From NCBI RefSeq assembly GCF_000477435.1, contig NC_022576.1, positions 1,984,001 through 2,048,000 of the forward strand: a stretch of DNA of 64,000 nt, in the 5' to 3' direction. Position 1 is the first letter of the stretch, and every line of letters starts with the position of its first letter. The DNA comes from Candidatus Symbiobacter mobilis CR (GTDB lineage Bacteria > Pseudomonadota > Gammaproteobacteria > Burkholderiales > Burkholderiaceae_C). The notes beneath the pieces were generated by a model. That model saw nothing but the letters and a program-made list of their open reading frames with translations, ran no database searches and was not told the origin of the DNA. The translations under genes were made by a program, and so were the position numbers. Positions 36,239 to 44,712 of this stretch are shown piece by piece.

Positions 36239-36955
36239 TCAGCGTGACGCAGCAGCCGAGGCTGATGCTGCAACGGCGGAGGTTGCTGTAGATGCTGTAG
36301 ATGCCGCAGCAGACGCAACAGTCGGCGCAGCCATGGCAGAACGCTTGACTTCGACCATCCGGCGGTATTCCCCGGTCAGGGCGGGTTGCAGCGCTTTTTG
36401 GTACTCGGCGGCGGCCTGTTCTGTGCGGCCCTGGAGCACCAGAATGTCCGCCTTGCGGTCGGCGGCCAGGGCGTGGAAGGGTTCTGGAAAGGGGGCAGCC
36501 AATGCTGCCAGGGCACGGTCGTAGTCTTTCTTTTGTACCAGCAGGGCACTCCACCGCAGGCGTGCCACCGACTGCAAGCCAACGTCGGTAGCTTGCCGGG
36601 ACAGCCATTCGATCGCGGCGATGGCGTCGTCCACCCGGCCTGCATCGGCGTGGTGCTTGGCCACGAGCAGCGCAGCGTGGCGGGCGTGGATCGTGTCGCC
36701 AAAACGCTCCCGCAGATCGGCAAAGGCCCTGGAAATACGAGATGTCTCCGCAGCGGACAGCGCACGGTCGAATTCATCGTATAGCGCGGCCGCTTTGTTG
36801 GCGGTGTTGACCTTCCAGTATTGGTAGCCATTCCACCCGGCATACGCGCCGAGCACCAGGATGAGCACCCAGGTGATGGCATTGCCGTACTGCTGCCAGA
36901 AATGCTTGATCTGGTCGAGCTGCTCTTGTTCTTCGAGGTCGAAGGTGTTGGCCAT
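36239..36955 (-). CDS. yfgM: YfgM-family tetratricopeptide membrane protein
   Basis: A 238-residue protein anchored by one N-terminal helix (about residues 24-41, ITWVLILVLGAYAGWNGY), with a periplasmic TPR-like domain. The N-terminus FDLEEQEQLDQIKHFWQQYG and the segment HHADAGRVDDAIAAIEWL are typical. YfgM associates with the SecYEG translocon and hands proteins to periplasmic chaperones. The last 30 residues are an unusual Ala/Ser/Thr-only tail (VASAAASTASTATSAVAASA). It sits between hisS and bamB, as in many proteobacteria. Confidence 0.92.
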   Translation of the reverse strand: MANTFDLEEQEQLDQIKHFWQQYGNAITWVLILVLGAYAGWNGYQYWKVNTANKAAALYDEFDRALSAAETSRISRAFADLRERFGDTIHARHAALLVAKHHADAGRVDDAIAAIEWLSRQATDVGLQSVARLRWSALLVQKKDYDRALAALAAPFPEPFHALAADRKADILVLQGRTEQAAAEYQKALQPALTGEYRRMVEVKRSAMAAPTVASAAASTASTATSAVAASASAAASR

Positions 36956-36959
36956 GGGG

Positions 36960-38264
36960 TCAGTGCGAAAGGGGGCGGGATTGTAGGGTGGGGGCCCAGT
37001 TGGCGATGTCGTCGACCGGGCGCAGGATTTGGCCGATGGAGGCGTCGCGCAGGTGCTTGATCGCAACCTGCCGATGCGCCATTTCATCCTGGGCAAAAAC
37101 CAGCGCGTAGGTGGCGCCACTGGCATCTGCGCGCTTGAACTGGCTCTTGAGGCTACTGGCCCCGGCAGTGTCTGCGTGCATTTGCACGCACACGCCATGG
37201 CGGCGTAGTTCTTGGAGCACGCGGAGCACTTCCGGGTACGTGGCAGGCTCGGCGACGATCGCATAGGCGTCGGGCACTGGCGTATCCGGCATGTGTTCCG
37301 TGTCGTCGAGCAAGTCGAGCACCCGATCCATTCCCATCGCCCAGCCGACTGCCGGGGTGGGCTTGCCGCCGAGTTGCGCGAACAGGCCGTCGTAGCGGCC
37401 GCCGGCGCAAACCGTTCCCTGCGCGCCGAGTTGGTCGGTGATGAACTCGAAGACGGTCTTCGTGTAGTAGTCCAGCCCACGAACCAGCCGATGCTGGATG
37501 GTGCAAGCGATGCCGTTGGCGTCGAGGATTGCGAGGACACGGTCGAAATGCGTGCGCGATTCCGGCCCCAGAAAGTCGAACAGTCGCGGCGCGTTGTCGA
37601 TGACCGCGCGCATCGCGGGGTTTTTGCTGTCGAGGACGCGCAGGGGGTTGCTGTGGAGTCGGCGGCGTGCATCGGCATCGAGCAGGGCGAGGTGGCGCTC
37701 GAAGTACGCAATGAGCGCCATGCGGTGCGCGCTGCGCTCGGAAGAAATGCCCAGGCTGTTGAGTTCCAGGCGAAGGTCGCGCAGGCCCAGCTCGTGCAGC
37801 AGTTGCGCCGCCATCACGATCAGTTCGGCATCGACCTCCGGGCCGGCGAATCCCATCGCCTCCGCGCCGATCTGGTCGAACTGCCGGTACCGCCCTTTCT
37901 GGGGACGCTCGTGTCGGAACATCGGCCCCATGTAGTAGAGCCGCTTGCCGCCGTCGTAGAGCAGGTTGTGTTCAATGGCTGCCCGCACGACCCCGGCGGT
38001 GGCTTCGGGGCGCAGGGTCAAAGGGTCGCCGTTGAGCCGATCCTCGAAGCTGTACATCTCCTTTTCGACGACGTCGGTTACTTCGCCCAGCCCGCGTACG
38101 AACAGTGGTGTCGTTTCGACGATGGGGGTGCGGATGTTGCGGTAGGCATAGCGTGCGAATAGCTCCCGCGCGCGGGATTCGAGCCATTCGACCCTATGCG
38201 AACGTCCGGGCAGCAGGTCGTTCATCCCTTTGACCGCGACGATGCGTTGCGATCCCTCGCTCAT
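36960..38264 (-). CDS. hisS: Histidyl-tRNA synthetase
   Basis: A 434-residue class II synthetase. Motif 1 region is [20 protein letters not shown]; motif 2 includes [22 protein letters not shown]; the histidine-specific segment [16 protein letters not shown] and motif 3 ([13 protein letters not shown]) follow. The C-terminal anticodon-binding domain is complete. Start ATG 38264 overlaps the ispG stop by four bases (ATGA), and yfgM starts four bases after the hisS stop, so the cluster is tightly coupled. Confidence 0.97.
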   Translation of the reverse strand: MSEGSQRIVAVKGMNDLLPGRSHRVEWLESRARELFARYAYRNIRTPIVETTPLFVRGLGEVTDVVEKEMYSFEDRLNGDPLTLRPEATAGVVRAAIEHNLLYDGGKRLYYMGPMFRHERPQKGRYRQFDQIGAEAMGFAGPEVDAELIVMAAQLLHELGLRDLRLELNSLGISSERSAHRMALIAYFERHLALLDADARRRLHSNPLRVLDSKNPAMRAVIDNAPRLFDFLGPESRTHFDRVLAILDANGIACTIQHRLVRGLDYYTKTVFEFITDQLGAQGTVCAGGRYDGLFAQLGGKPTPAVGWAMGMDRVLDLLDDTEHMPDTPVPDAYAIVAEPATYPEVLRVLQELRRHGVCVQMHADTAGASSLKSQFKRADASGATYALVFAQDEMAHRQVAIKHLRDASIGQILRPVDDIANWAPTLQSRPLSH

Positions 38265-39535
38265 GCTTGCTCCTGGTTGGCCGCGCCGCTGCCGAAACGG
38301 CGCTGTACGTACTGTTCGAGAAGGTGCAGGAATTCGTCGCCCAGCGCAGGCCCGCGCAGGGTCGCGTGCTTGACGCCGTCGATAAAGACTGGCGCGGCGG
38401 GGTCTTCGCCGGAACCGGGCAGGCTGATGCCGATGTCGGCTTGTCGACTTTCCCCGGGGCCGTTGACGATGCACCCCATCACCGCTACTTGCAGGGTTTC
38501 GACGCCAGGGTAACGCCCACGCCAGTCGGTCATGCGCTCGCGAACGAAGTCATCGACCTTGGCCGCGAGTTCGGTGAAAGCGTGGCCGGATGTGCGCCCG
38601 CACCCTGGGCACGAGGTGACGGTGGGACGCAGGGAACGCAGCCCCAGCGCTTGCAGAATCTCGCAGGAGACGACGACTTCTTGCACACGCGATTCGCCGG
38701 GGCGCGGCGTCAGCGAAACGCGCAGCGTGTCTCCGATGCCTTCATGCAGCAGGATGGACATCGCCGCCGTCGAGGCAACGATGCCTTGCATCCCCTGCCC
38801 TGCTTCCGTCAGCCCCAGGTGCAGCGCGTGGTTACAGCGCCGGGCCAGTTCCCGGTAGACGACGAGTAGGTCGCCGACGCTGCTGAGCTTGCACGACAGC
38901 ACGATCTGCGCAGGATCCATCCCCAGGGCGCAGGCTTGTTTTGCCGATTCGACCGCCGAGGTCACGACCGCTTCGAGCATCACCGCGTGTGCATCCCAAG
39001 GCTGGCTGCGTTGGCAGTTGTCGTCCATCATGGACTCCAGCAGTTCGGGGTCCACGCTACCGCCATTGACGCCGATGCGGATGGGGCGATTCCAGTGCAA
39101 GGCGGTTTCGATCATGGCGGCAAATTGCCGGTCACGCTTGTCACCCTTGCCGACGTTGCCAGGATTGATGCGGTACTTGGACAGGGCCGCAGCGCAGGCG
39201 GGGTGGTCTTGCAGCAGGCGGTGCCCGTTGAAGTGGAAATCCCCGATGAGGGGAACGTCGATCCCCCAGCGGTCGAGGTGGTCGCGAATACGGGGCACCG
39301 CATCCGCAGCCTGGGGGGTGTCCACCGTGATGCGCACCAGTTCGGAGCCAGCCTGGAACAGTTCACGCACCTGCGTTGCCGTAGCCAGGTCGTCGCGCGT
39401 GTCGGTATTGGTCATCGACTGCACGCGCACCGGAGCATCGCCACCCAGCGTCAGGGTGCGGCCCCCCCACGCAATGCGTGTTTGCAGGGAAGCGCGCCGC
39501 CGGGGCAGCGCCCCGGATGGTGGTGCGAGGCCCAC
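38261..39535 (-). CDS. ispG: 4-hydroxy-3-methylbut-2-en-1-yl diphosphate synthase IspG
   Basis: A 424-residue iron-sulfur enzyme of the MEP isoprenoid pathway. The TIM-barrel part shows [28 protein letters not shown] and [15 protein letters not shown]. The cluster ligands are in [10 protein letters not shown] and [11 protein letters not shown]. The start is GTG 39535, whose first base is the last base of the rodZ stop (TAGTG). The longer frame would lie inside rodZ. Length is normal for the proteobacterial form. Confidence 0.96.
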   Translation of the reverse strand: MGLAPPSGALPRRRASLQTRIAWGGRTLTLGGDAPVRVQSMTNTDTRDDLATATQVRELFQAGSELVRITVDTPQAADAVPRIRDHLDRWGIDVPLIGDFHFNGHRLLQDHPACAAALSKYRINPGNVGKGDKRDRQFAAMIETALHWNRPIRIGVNGGSVDPELLESMMDDNCQRSQPWDAHAVMLEAVVTSAVESAKQACALGMDPAQIVLSCKLSSVGDLLVVYRELARRCNHALHLGLTEAGQGMQGIVASTAAMSILLHEGIGDTLRVSLTPRPGESRVQEVVVSCEILQALGLRSLRPTVTSCPGCGRTSGHAFTELAAKVDDFVRERMTDWRGRYPGVETLQVAVMGCIVNGPGESRQADIGISLPGSGEDPAAPVFIDGVKHATLRGPALGDEFLHLLEQYVQRRFGSGAANQEQA

Positions 39536-40479
39536 TATCGCACCTCGAAACGCGCCACGTTGCGCTGGGCGTGCGCGAGGGTATCGAACTTGTTGCCGCG
39601 CACCGTGACTTCGACGCCGTCGGCCTTGCCTAGCAGTACAGACAGGGGCGGTATTCCCGATGCTTGTGTGATCTCGCCGGCAAGGAGCATGCGGCGCAGC
39701 ACCTGCGTGCCTTGGGCGTCGACGATTTCGACCCACGATGAATCGATGGCGCGCAATGCCAACGTCAGCGTACCGCTAGGTGCGGTATCGGGAGACGTGT
39801 TGACAGAGGGACCGAAAGAGGAATGGATAGAGGGGTGCAGAGCCGGGTGGAGCGTGGCGCTGGACGTGGAGGCAGGCGGCGGGGATGCGCTTCCTGCTGC
39901 GCTGGGGGAAAGAGGAGCAGACAGGGGCAAGGCAGATTCACCCTCCGCAGAGGGGGGAAATGCCTCCATCGACGGTGCAGAAGCGTCGTGCCATGGGGTA
40001 GGTACAGGCATGACTACCGTAGGCATAGGCATGTCGTGTTGCGGGGCAGATTGGGGAGGCATCCACAACACGATGCCAATGCCCACGCACGCCAGCAGTA
40101 TCCCTACCCCCATCGGGTGCGAGGCATACATCCATAAGACGCGCCACGGCGAAGGCGAGGGGTCGCGCAGCGTCGAATGCGGCCCCGAATCGTCTTGGCT
40201 GATTCGGGGAGTGACCACATGGGGCAGCCGCGCCAGAATGTCTGCGGGGTCGATCTGTAACACCCGGCAAATGCTCGCGGCGAGCGCACGCGCAAAGACC
40301 AAATCGGGCAGTTCATGCAGGCGCCCTGCTTCGAGGGCTTCCAACCGCTCCGGCGATACCTTGAGTATTTCGGCAAGGTCGAGGATGTCTACGCCCATCT
40401 TTTCTCTCGCCGCCCGCAATTGCGTGCCAGGGTCGGCAAAAGACGCGGCGGCAGCCCAAGTTACGTTGTCGTCATTCAT
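39535..40479 (-). CDS. rodZ: RodZ-like helix-turn-helix membrane protein
   Basis: A 314-residue protein. The N-terminal Cro-like HTH covers [24 protein letters not shown] and [17 protein letters not shown]. One membrane helix follows (about residues 122-141, [17 protein letters not shown]), then a Pro/Ser-rich linker and a C-terminal DUF4115 domain ([18 protein letters not shown]). RodZ links MreB filaments to the envelope to maintain rod shape. The ATG overlaps pilF by eight bases. The linker is long and compositionally biased, which is usual for the family. Confidence 0.92.
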   Translation of the reverse strand: MNDDNVTWAAAASFADPGTQLRAAREKMGVDILDLAEILKVSPERLEALEAGRLHELPDLVFARALAASICRVLQIDPADILARLPHVVTPRISQDDSGPHSTLRDPSPSPWRVLWMYASHPMGVGILLACVGIGIVLWMPPQSAPQHDMPMPTVVMPVPTPWHDASAPSMEAFPPSAEGESALPLSAPLSPSAAGSASPPPASTSSATLHPALHPSIHSSFGPSVNTSPDTAPSGTLTLALRAIDSSWVEIVDAQGTQVLRRMLLAGEITQASGIPPLSVLLGKADGVEVTVRGNKFDTLAHAQRNVARFEVR

Positions 40480-41308
40480 CAAAAGCCCCTCGGCGGTAAG
40501 CATCTGCCTGCGCGGACTGGGAAAAGCGCTTCTCCAGTTGTTGTGCAAGCTGCGCGACGGCGTCGTCGTCGGCGAGGAGTTTGTCGATTTTGATGCCTAG
40601 CCATAGCGATTCGGCGCTGGCCCAGTCGCTGTTGTTGAGTCTGCGGATGTAGAACTGCGCACGGGCGTACTCCTTGCGCAGGTATAAAACGTGGGCCAAG
40701 TTGTACCCGACGATGGGGTTGGTTGCGTCGAATTCGTAGGCGTGCAACAAGCTGGATTCGGCTTCCTTGTGTTGCCCCGCGCTGATTTGGCACAGTCCCT
40801 GGGTCATCCAGGTCTTGCCGCGTTCCTGGTATCCCGGCGTGGCCAGCGCCCGGCCAAAGTAGCGGAACGACTGCGGGTATGCCGCACGCTGGCATTCGAG
40901 CCAACCTAGGTTGTGCAGCACGTTGGCGTCGCCGGGCCGGAGCGATAGTGCCTTGAGGAAGCTTTCCTCGGCAGTGGGGAATTCCCGAAGCCGCATCGCG
41001 ATGAGGCCACGCAGGTTGTGCGCTTCGGGAAACGCGGGATCCACCGCCAGTACCTGGCGCAGTTCGTCGAGCGCGATGTCGGTCTTGCCTTGCTGGAAAT
41101 ACGCGACGGCAAGCTCCAACCGGATCCGCGCACGCTTGCGCGCTTCGCTGTCCTGGGCGATCGTTCCGCTGGCGGTCAGCCCTGTGCGCGATGCTTGCGG
41201 CGTGGCGCCACACCCCCATAGCAGCAGGCATGTGCCGCAGCACAGCAAGATGGCGGGCCATCCATGGGATAGGGGACAGGCTTGCAGCGTGGGGGGGAAG
41301 AACCGCAT
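40472..41308 (-). CDS. pilF: Type IV pilus assembly lipoprotein PilF/PilW
   Basis: A 278-residue TPR lipoprotein needed for outer-membrane secretin multimerisation in type IV pili. The signal peptide ends in LLLWGC. TPR units are visible as RIRLELAVAYFQQGKTDIALDEL, HNLRGLIAMRLREFPTAEESFL and NVLHNLGWLECQRAAYPQSF. ATG 41308 has GAGCAGG at a suitable distance; an ATG nine bases upstream and a TTG overlapping the rlmN stop are alternatives. No other pilus gene is in the window. Confidence 0.92.
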   Translation of the reverse strand: MRFFPPTLQACPLSHGWPAILLCCGTCLLLWGCGATPQASRTGLTASGTIAQDSEARKRARIRLELAVAYFQQGKTDIALDELRQVLAVDPAFPEAHNLRGLIAMRLREFPTAEESFLKALSLRPGDANVLHNLGWLECQRAAYPQSFRYFGRALATPGYQERGKTWMTQGLCQISAGQHKEAESSLLHAYEFDATNPIVGYNLAHVLYLRKEYARAQFYIRRLNNSDWASAESLWLGIKIDKLLADDDAVAQLAQQLEKRFSQSAQADAYRRGAFDE

Positions 41309-41322
41309 GGCGTGCATCCTGC

Positions 41323-42516
41323 TCAAGGGATGGAGTGCGATGGGATGGCGTGCGATGCGTTGCGAATGGCAGCGGCGTGGGAACCGACCTTGCAGCGTTG
41401 GCCGAATTCGAGGTGGCGCCGCTGCATCCGTTGTTCTGCGTGGGTGCGATCCTGCACCTCACCGGCCAATTGCCCGCAGGCTGCCGCGATGTCGTCGCCG
41501 CGCGTGCGGCGCACGGTCGTGACGATCCCTGCAGCGGACAGGGTGTGCGCAAAGGCTTCGATCCGCTGCGGCGGCGAAGCGCGCAGCCCGGACTGCGCAA
41601 AAGGGTTGAACGCGATGAGATTGCACTTGCACCAGGAGCGCCCGCGACTGCGAAGCAGATCGACAAGCTCGTTGGCATGGCGATCCTGGTCGTTGACTCC
41701 GTCGAGCATGCAGTATTCGAAGGTGACGAAGTCCCGGGGGGCGTACTGGATGTAGCGCTGGCAGGCGTCGAGCAAATCGGCCAGAGGGTATTTGCGATTC
41801 AAGGGCATAAGCTCGCTGCGCAGCGCGTCGTTGGGAGCGTGTAGAGACACGGCCAGCGCCACGGGGCAGTCCTGCGCCAAGGCGTCGATCTTGGGAATGA
41901 CCCCAGCGGTTGACACAGTCACCCGACGGCGAGACAAGCCGTAGGCGTGGTCGTCGAGCATGAGGCGCAATGCTGGAATGAGCGCACGGTAGTTTTGCAG
42001 CGGCTCGCCCATGCCCATCATGACGACATTGGTAATAGCACGATCCCGATCCGAAAACCGGGAATGGATACCCTGGGAACGTAAATCGTGCTCCACATGC
42101 CAGAGCTGCCCGATGATTTCCGCAGTCGTCAGGTTCCGGCTGAACCCTTGGTTCCCCGTTGCGCAGAACAGGCAACCCATCGGGCAACCTGCTTGCGAGG
42201 ATACGCAGAGGGTGCCCCGGCCAGGGTCTTCGATGAAAACAGCTTCGACGGCATCCCCATTGCCGACATCGAACAACCATTTGATCGTGCCATCCGCAGC
42301 AGCTTGGCGAGAGAGCACCTGCATGGCAGGCACATAAGCGTGTTCGGCGAGCTTGCTGCGCAGGGAGCGCGCCAAGTCGGTCATCGCACCAAAGTCGGCA
42401 ACGCCCCGCTGGTGGATCCAGCGCAGAAGTTGCGCGGCCCGAAACCCCCGTTCCCCCAGCGTTTGGCAGTACACGCTCAGGTGATCGTGGTCGTAGTCCA
42501 GCAAGTTGACGGCCAT
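41323..42516 (-). CDS. rlmN: Dual-specificity RNA methyltransferase RlmN
   Basis: A 397-residue radical-SAM enzyme that methylates C2 of A2503 in 23S rRNA and A37 in some tRNAs. The cluster motif is CPMGCLFC, preceded by [11 protein letters not shown]. Further conserved parts are [43 protein letters not shown], and the catalytic Cys in [17 protein letters not shown] 42516 starts with [11 protein letters not shown] as in relatives. It follows ndk after 22 bases. Confidence 0.96.
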   Translation of the reverse strand: MAVNLLDYDHDHLSVYCQTLGERGFRAAQLLRWIHQRGVADFGAMTDLARSLRSKLAEHAYVPAMQVLSRQAAADGTIKWLFDVGNGDAVEAVFIEDPGRGTLCVSSQAGCPMGCLFCATGNQGFSRNLTTAEIIGQLWHVEHDLRSQGIHSRFSDRDRAITNVVMMGMGEPLQNYRALIPALRLMLDDHAYGLSRRRVTVSTAGVIPKIDALAQDCPVALAVSLHAPNDALRSELMPLNRKYPLADLLDACQRYIQYAPRDFVTFEYCMLDGVNDQDRHANELVDLLRSRGRSWCKCNLIAFNPFAQSGLRASPPQRIEAFAHTLSAAGIVTTVRRTRGDDIAAACGQLAGEVQDRTHAEQRMQRRHLEFGQRCKVGSHAAAIRNASHAIPSHSIP

Positions 42517-42538
42517 GGTGCCCAGGGAGGCGGGAACC

Positions 42539-42961
42539 TCAGCGAGAGGGGATGTCCAGACCAGGGAAAAAGTACGCGATTTCGAAAGCAGCCGTCTCGG
42601 GGCCATCCGACCCATGGACGGCGTTGGCATCAATGCTGCTGGCGAAGTCGCTGCGGATCGTCCCTGGCGCAGCCAATTGGGGATCCGTCGCGCCCATCAG
42701 TTCGCGGTTTTTGCGGATGGCATCTGGGCCTTCGAGCACCTGCACCATGACGGGGCCGGAGGTCATGAATTGCACCAGGTCCTTGAAAAAGGGACGTTCC
42801 CGATGCACAGCATAGAAACCCTGCGCCTGCGCAGTGGAGAGATGCAGCATCCGGGCCGCGATGATCCGCAGCCCCGCCGCTTCGAAGCGGGAATAAATCT
42901 GGCCAATGACGTTCTTGGCGACGGCATCGGGCTTGATGATGGAAAGAGTACGTTCGACCAT
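42539..42961 (-). CDS. ndk: Nucleoside diphosphate kinase
   Basis: A 140-residue enzyme that balances nucleoside triphosphate pools. Conserved elements are [46 protein letters not shown], and the phosphorylated His in [14 protein letters not shown] 42961 is the normal start. The open frame extends upstream through non-coding DNA toward the 177-bp repeat. It is the first gene of the long minus-strand cluster ending with der. Confidence 0.97.
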   Translation of the reverse strand: MVERTLSIIKPDAVAKNVIGQIYSRFEAAGLRIIAARMLHLSTAQAQGFYAVHRERPFFKDLVQFMTSGPVMVQVLEGPDAIRKNRELMGATDPQLAAPGTIRSDFASSIDANAVHGSDGPETAAFEIAYFFPGLDIPSR

Positions 42962-43064
42962 CGCTGCGGCTCCCTGAAGGAATGGCTGGGGGGAATGGCG
43001 GGTGAGAAGGATGATCTTACCGTGAACGCCGATTTGGCTATGCCTGCTTGCCTGCTGGGCGATG

Positions 43065-43241
43065 AACCCAAATAGTCCATTCGGCGCACCTTCGGTGCTG
43101 TTTGCGTGCAGGCGGCGTATTGGCGGCCATTTTTGCCCTTCTTCGTTGTTCATAGCGCAAGCTAGGAACGCCTCATGCAGGCCCAAACTGCCTTGCTACT
43201 GCATCCACCTGCCCTGCAAACCCTCATGGACTATCTGGGTT
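43065..43241 (-). repeat. 177-bp inverted-repeat element, copy 2
   Basis: An inverted copy of the element at 30468-30644, with the same length and about 20 scattered differences. Its ends are AACCCAAATAGTCCATTCG and CATGGACTATCTGGGTT. The internal frame again begins [11 protein letters not shown] and, read on the minus strand, continues without a stop into ndk, just as copy 1 runs into the chemoreceptor gene. Confidence 0.88.
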
Positions 43242-43304
43242 GAAGGACATCTTCCATTTTTGTCTTGCATTCGGGGTCTACCTTACCCTGCTTTGGCTGG
43301 CCTG

Positions 43305-43338
43305 CCTACTGGAATAGGTTCTTACTGGAATAAGTTCT
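43305..43338. repeat. Doubled end fragment of the 145-bp element
   Basis: CCTACTGGAATAGGTTCT (43305-43322) equals the right end of the 145-bp element. It is followed directly by a second, slightly altered end TACTGGAATAAGTTCT (43323-43338). The rest of the element is missing, so this is either a remnant or two end insertions. Confidence 0.75.
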
Positions 43339-43345
43339 TAGCGCT

Positions 43346-43738
43346 TCAGGCCATGGCGTTAACCAACACGCCCAAGCGTTGGGTTGGCTTGTTGATCAAC
43401 GATGAATTGTTGGACCGCATCGCTGCATATTCAGGTGTAGCTTTGTCAGGTGCAGCTTTGACCGATGTCAGCGGCCGCGACTGGCTTTGACCGGAATTGC
43501 CAAGCGCTGCCAGGGTTTGCTGCGCTTGCTCGGATTTGGCAGTGGATTGGCTTGACCGTGCGTCTGCAGTCCGTGCATCGGCTTCTGCGCGTTCAACGGT
43601 TTTCCACGCATCGCGCGCTTGCGCCTGCTGCGTACTGGCCGTCTGCTGCGCTTGCTCGGCAGCGCGCCGGGCCTGCGCCAGCGCACGCTGCGTTGAGCCG
43701 TACCGCGTTGCGCTGGGAGTAACAGCGAGAGATGCCAT
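43346..43738 (-). CDS. Unrecognised small Ala/Gln-rich coiled-coil protein
   Basis: A 130-residue protein starting at ATG 43738 with GAAGG upstream. Residues 15-80 are rich in Ala, Gln, Arg and Thr in a heptad-like pattern (ALAQARRAAEQAQQTASTQQ), which predicts a long coiled coil. No signal peptide or membrane helix is seen. It lies 41 bases downstream of the flagellin-tailed protein on the same strand, so the two may be co-expressed. No family was recognised. Confidence 0.6.
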   Translation of the reverse strand: MASLAVTPSATRYGSTQRALAQARRAAEQAQQTASTQQAQARDAWKTVERAEADARTADARSSQSTAKSEQAQQTLAALGNSGQSQSRPLTSVKAAPDKATPEYAAMRSNNSSLINKPTQRLGVLVNAMA

Positions 43739-43779
43739 GGTCGGCCTTCGGGGTCAGCCAGTGACCCGGTTCCAACGGC

Positions 43780-44325
43780 TTACGCGAATAACGATAGCGC
43801 TTGCTGCGCCGGTGCATTGGCCTGGGTCAGCATGGCTATGCCAGCTTGTTGCCCTGTCTGTTGCTGAACTGGCGGGGCCGCGCTTGCTGTGGATGTGAAG
43901 CGGTTGAAGGCGGCCTTGGCGGCCTCCATGCGTGCTTTCATGTCGATTGTGAATTGTGGTCCCATTTTGTCGATCTGGACACCCTCATCCACTTTGGTGT
44001 TTGTGGAGGACATCCTAAGAGCCGAGGTGTACGTGGCAGCAGACTCCACCTTCCCCGACCCCGACCCAGAACTCAAGCTCAACGACTCCTCTGAAAACGT
44101 GGCTGTTGTCCCCGTTTGCTGCTTTTGACTGGAACCCAAGCCACTCGCCGATGACGTGAGCGGCCCCGAAGACATTTTGAATGACTGACTTAATTCCTGT
44201 ATCTTTGCATCTGCTCTCTGCTGGTGAGATTCGCGCATGCTGGCACGGTGAGATTCGAGCATGCTAGTAATGGTCGCTCTAAGCGTAGCGGCTTGGTCGC
44301 GGTTGGTGACAGAAGACAAACTCAT
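43780..44325 (-). CDS. Unrecognised Ser/Thr-rich protein with flagellin-like C-terminus
   Basis: A 181-residue protein starting at ATG 44325 with GGGAG upstream. The body is Ser/Thr/Gln-rich (SSGPLTSSASGLGSSQKQQT). The last 24 residues, within QQAGIAMLTQANAPAQQALS, closely resemble the C-terminal D0 helix of flagellins (usual form QAGTAMLAQANQxPQxVLSL). No N-terminal flagellin motif is visible, so it is not a flagellin. It might be a substrate or partner of the flagellar export or filament system. It sits between tRNA-Asn and ndk in a region with repeats. Confidence 0.65.
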   Translation of the reverse strand: MSLSSVTNRDQAATLRATITSMLESHRASMRESHQQRADAKIQELSQSFKMSSGPLTSSASGLGSSQKQQTGTTATFSEESLSLSSGSGSGKVESAATYTSALRMSSTNTKVDEGVQIDKMGPQFTIDMKARMEAAKAAFNRFTSTASAAPPVQQQTGQQAGIAMLTQANAPAQQALSLFA

Positions 44326-44502
44326 GGTACAACTCCCAATCGAGTATGAAGGTGCAGAATTTTCAGTGTATACACCCATTAAAGGCAAAAAATAGGTGCT
44401 TTTACGAAAAATATATTGCGCCTCTTGCATAACTCCTGCCGAAGCGAATAGCCGACTGCACGCAGGAATTACACCAACGCATACACCAACGCACGCCAAA
44501 GA

Positions 44503-44537
44503 AAAAAGCCTGCTACTGATGAAGTAGCAGGCTTTTT
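44503..44537. terminator. Strong bidirectional terminator below tRNA-Asn
   Basis: A 15-bp perfect stem, AAAAAGCCTGCTACT and AGTAGCAGGCTTTTT, with a 5-base loop. It has a T5 run in each direction. It lies 20 bases past the 3' end of tRNA-Asn on the minus strand and would also insulate the small genes beyond. Confidence 0.9.
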
Positions 44538-44557
44538 CATGCCTATACGGCTTGTCA

Positions 44558-44633
44558 TGGCTCCCCGACCTGGGCTCGAACCAGGGACCTACGGATTAAC
44601 AGTCCGGCGCTCTACCAACTGAGCTATCAGGGA
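44558..44633 (-). tRNA. tRNA-Asn (anticodon GUU)
   Basis: A 76-base tRNA on the minus strand with encoded CCA. The acceptor stem pairs TCCCTGA with TCGGGGA. The D-arm contains AGCTCAGTTGGTAGAGC. The anticodon loop CTGTTAATC gives GTT. The T-arm is CCTGGTTCGAGCCCAGG. A strong intrinsic terminator follows. tRNA genes of this type are frequent integration sites, and small unrecognised genes lie on its 3' side. Confidence 0.97.
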
Positions 44634-44712
44634 ATAGGTCAAAGATTGTAATGGGTGCCGTGCGGGGCTTTTGCACAGGGGGCCGCACAGGCCGCAGGAG
44701 TGCTGTCATTCC

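Larger units (their letters stand above)
42962..43345. other. Upstream region of ndk with repeat elements
   Basis: This stretch of 384 bases without a supported gene contains the second 177-bp element (43065-43241) and a doubled remnant of the 145-bp element end (43305-43338). The roughly 100 bases just upstream of ndk (42962-43064) probably hold its promoter, but no clear boxes were found. Confidence 0.6.

Noticed and set aside
38936..40600. 554-codon plus-strand frame opposite ispG and rodZ
   Set aside because: Covers two well-supported minus-strand genes and has no recognisable domain.
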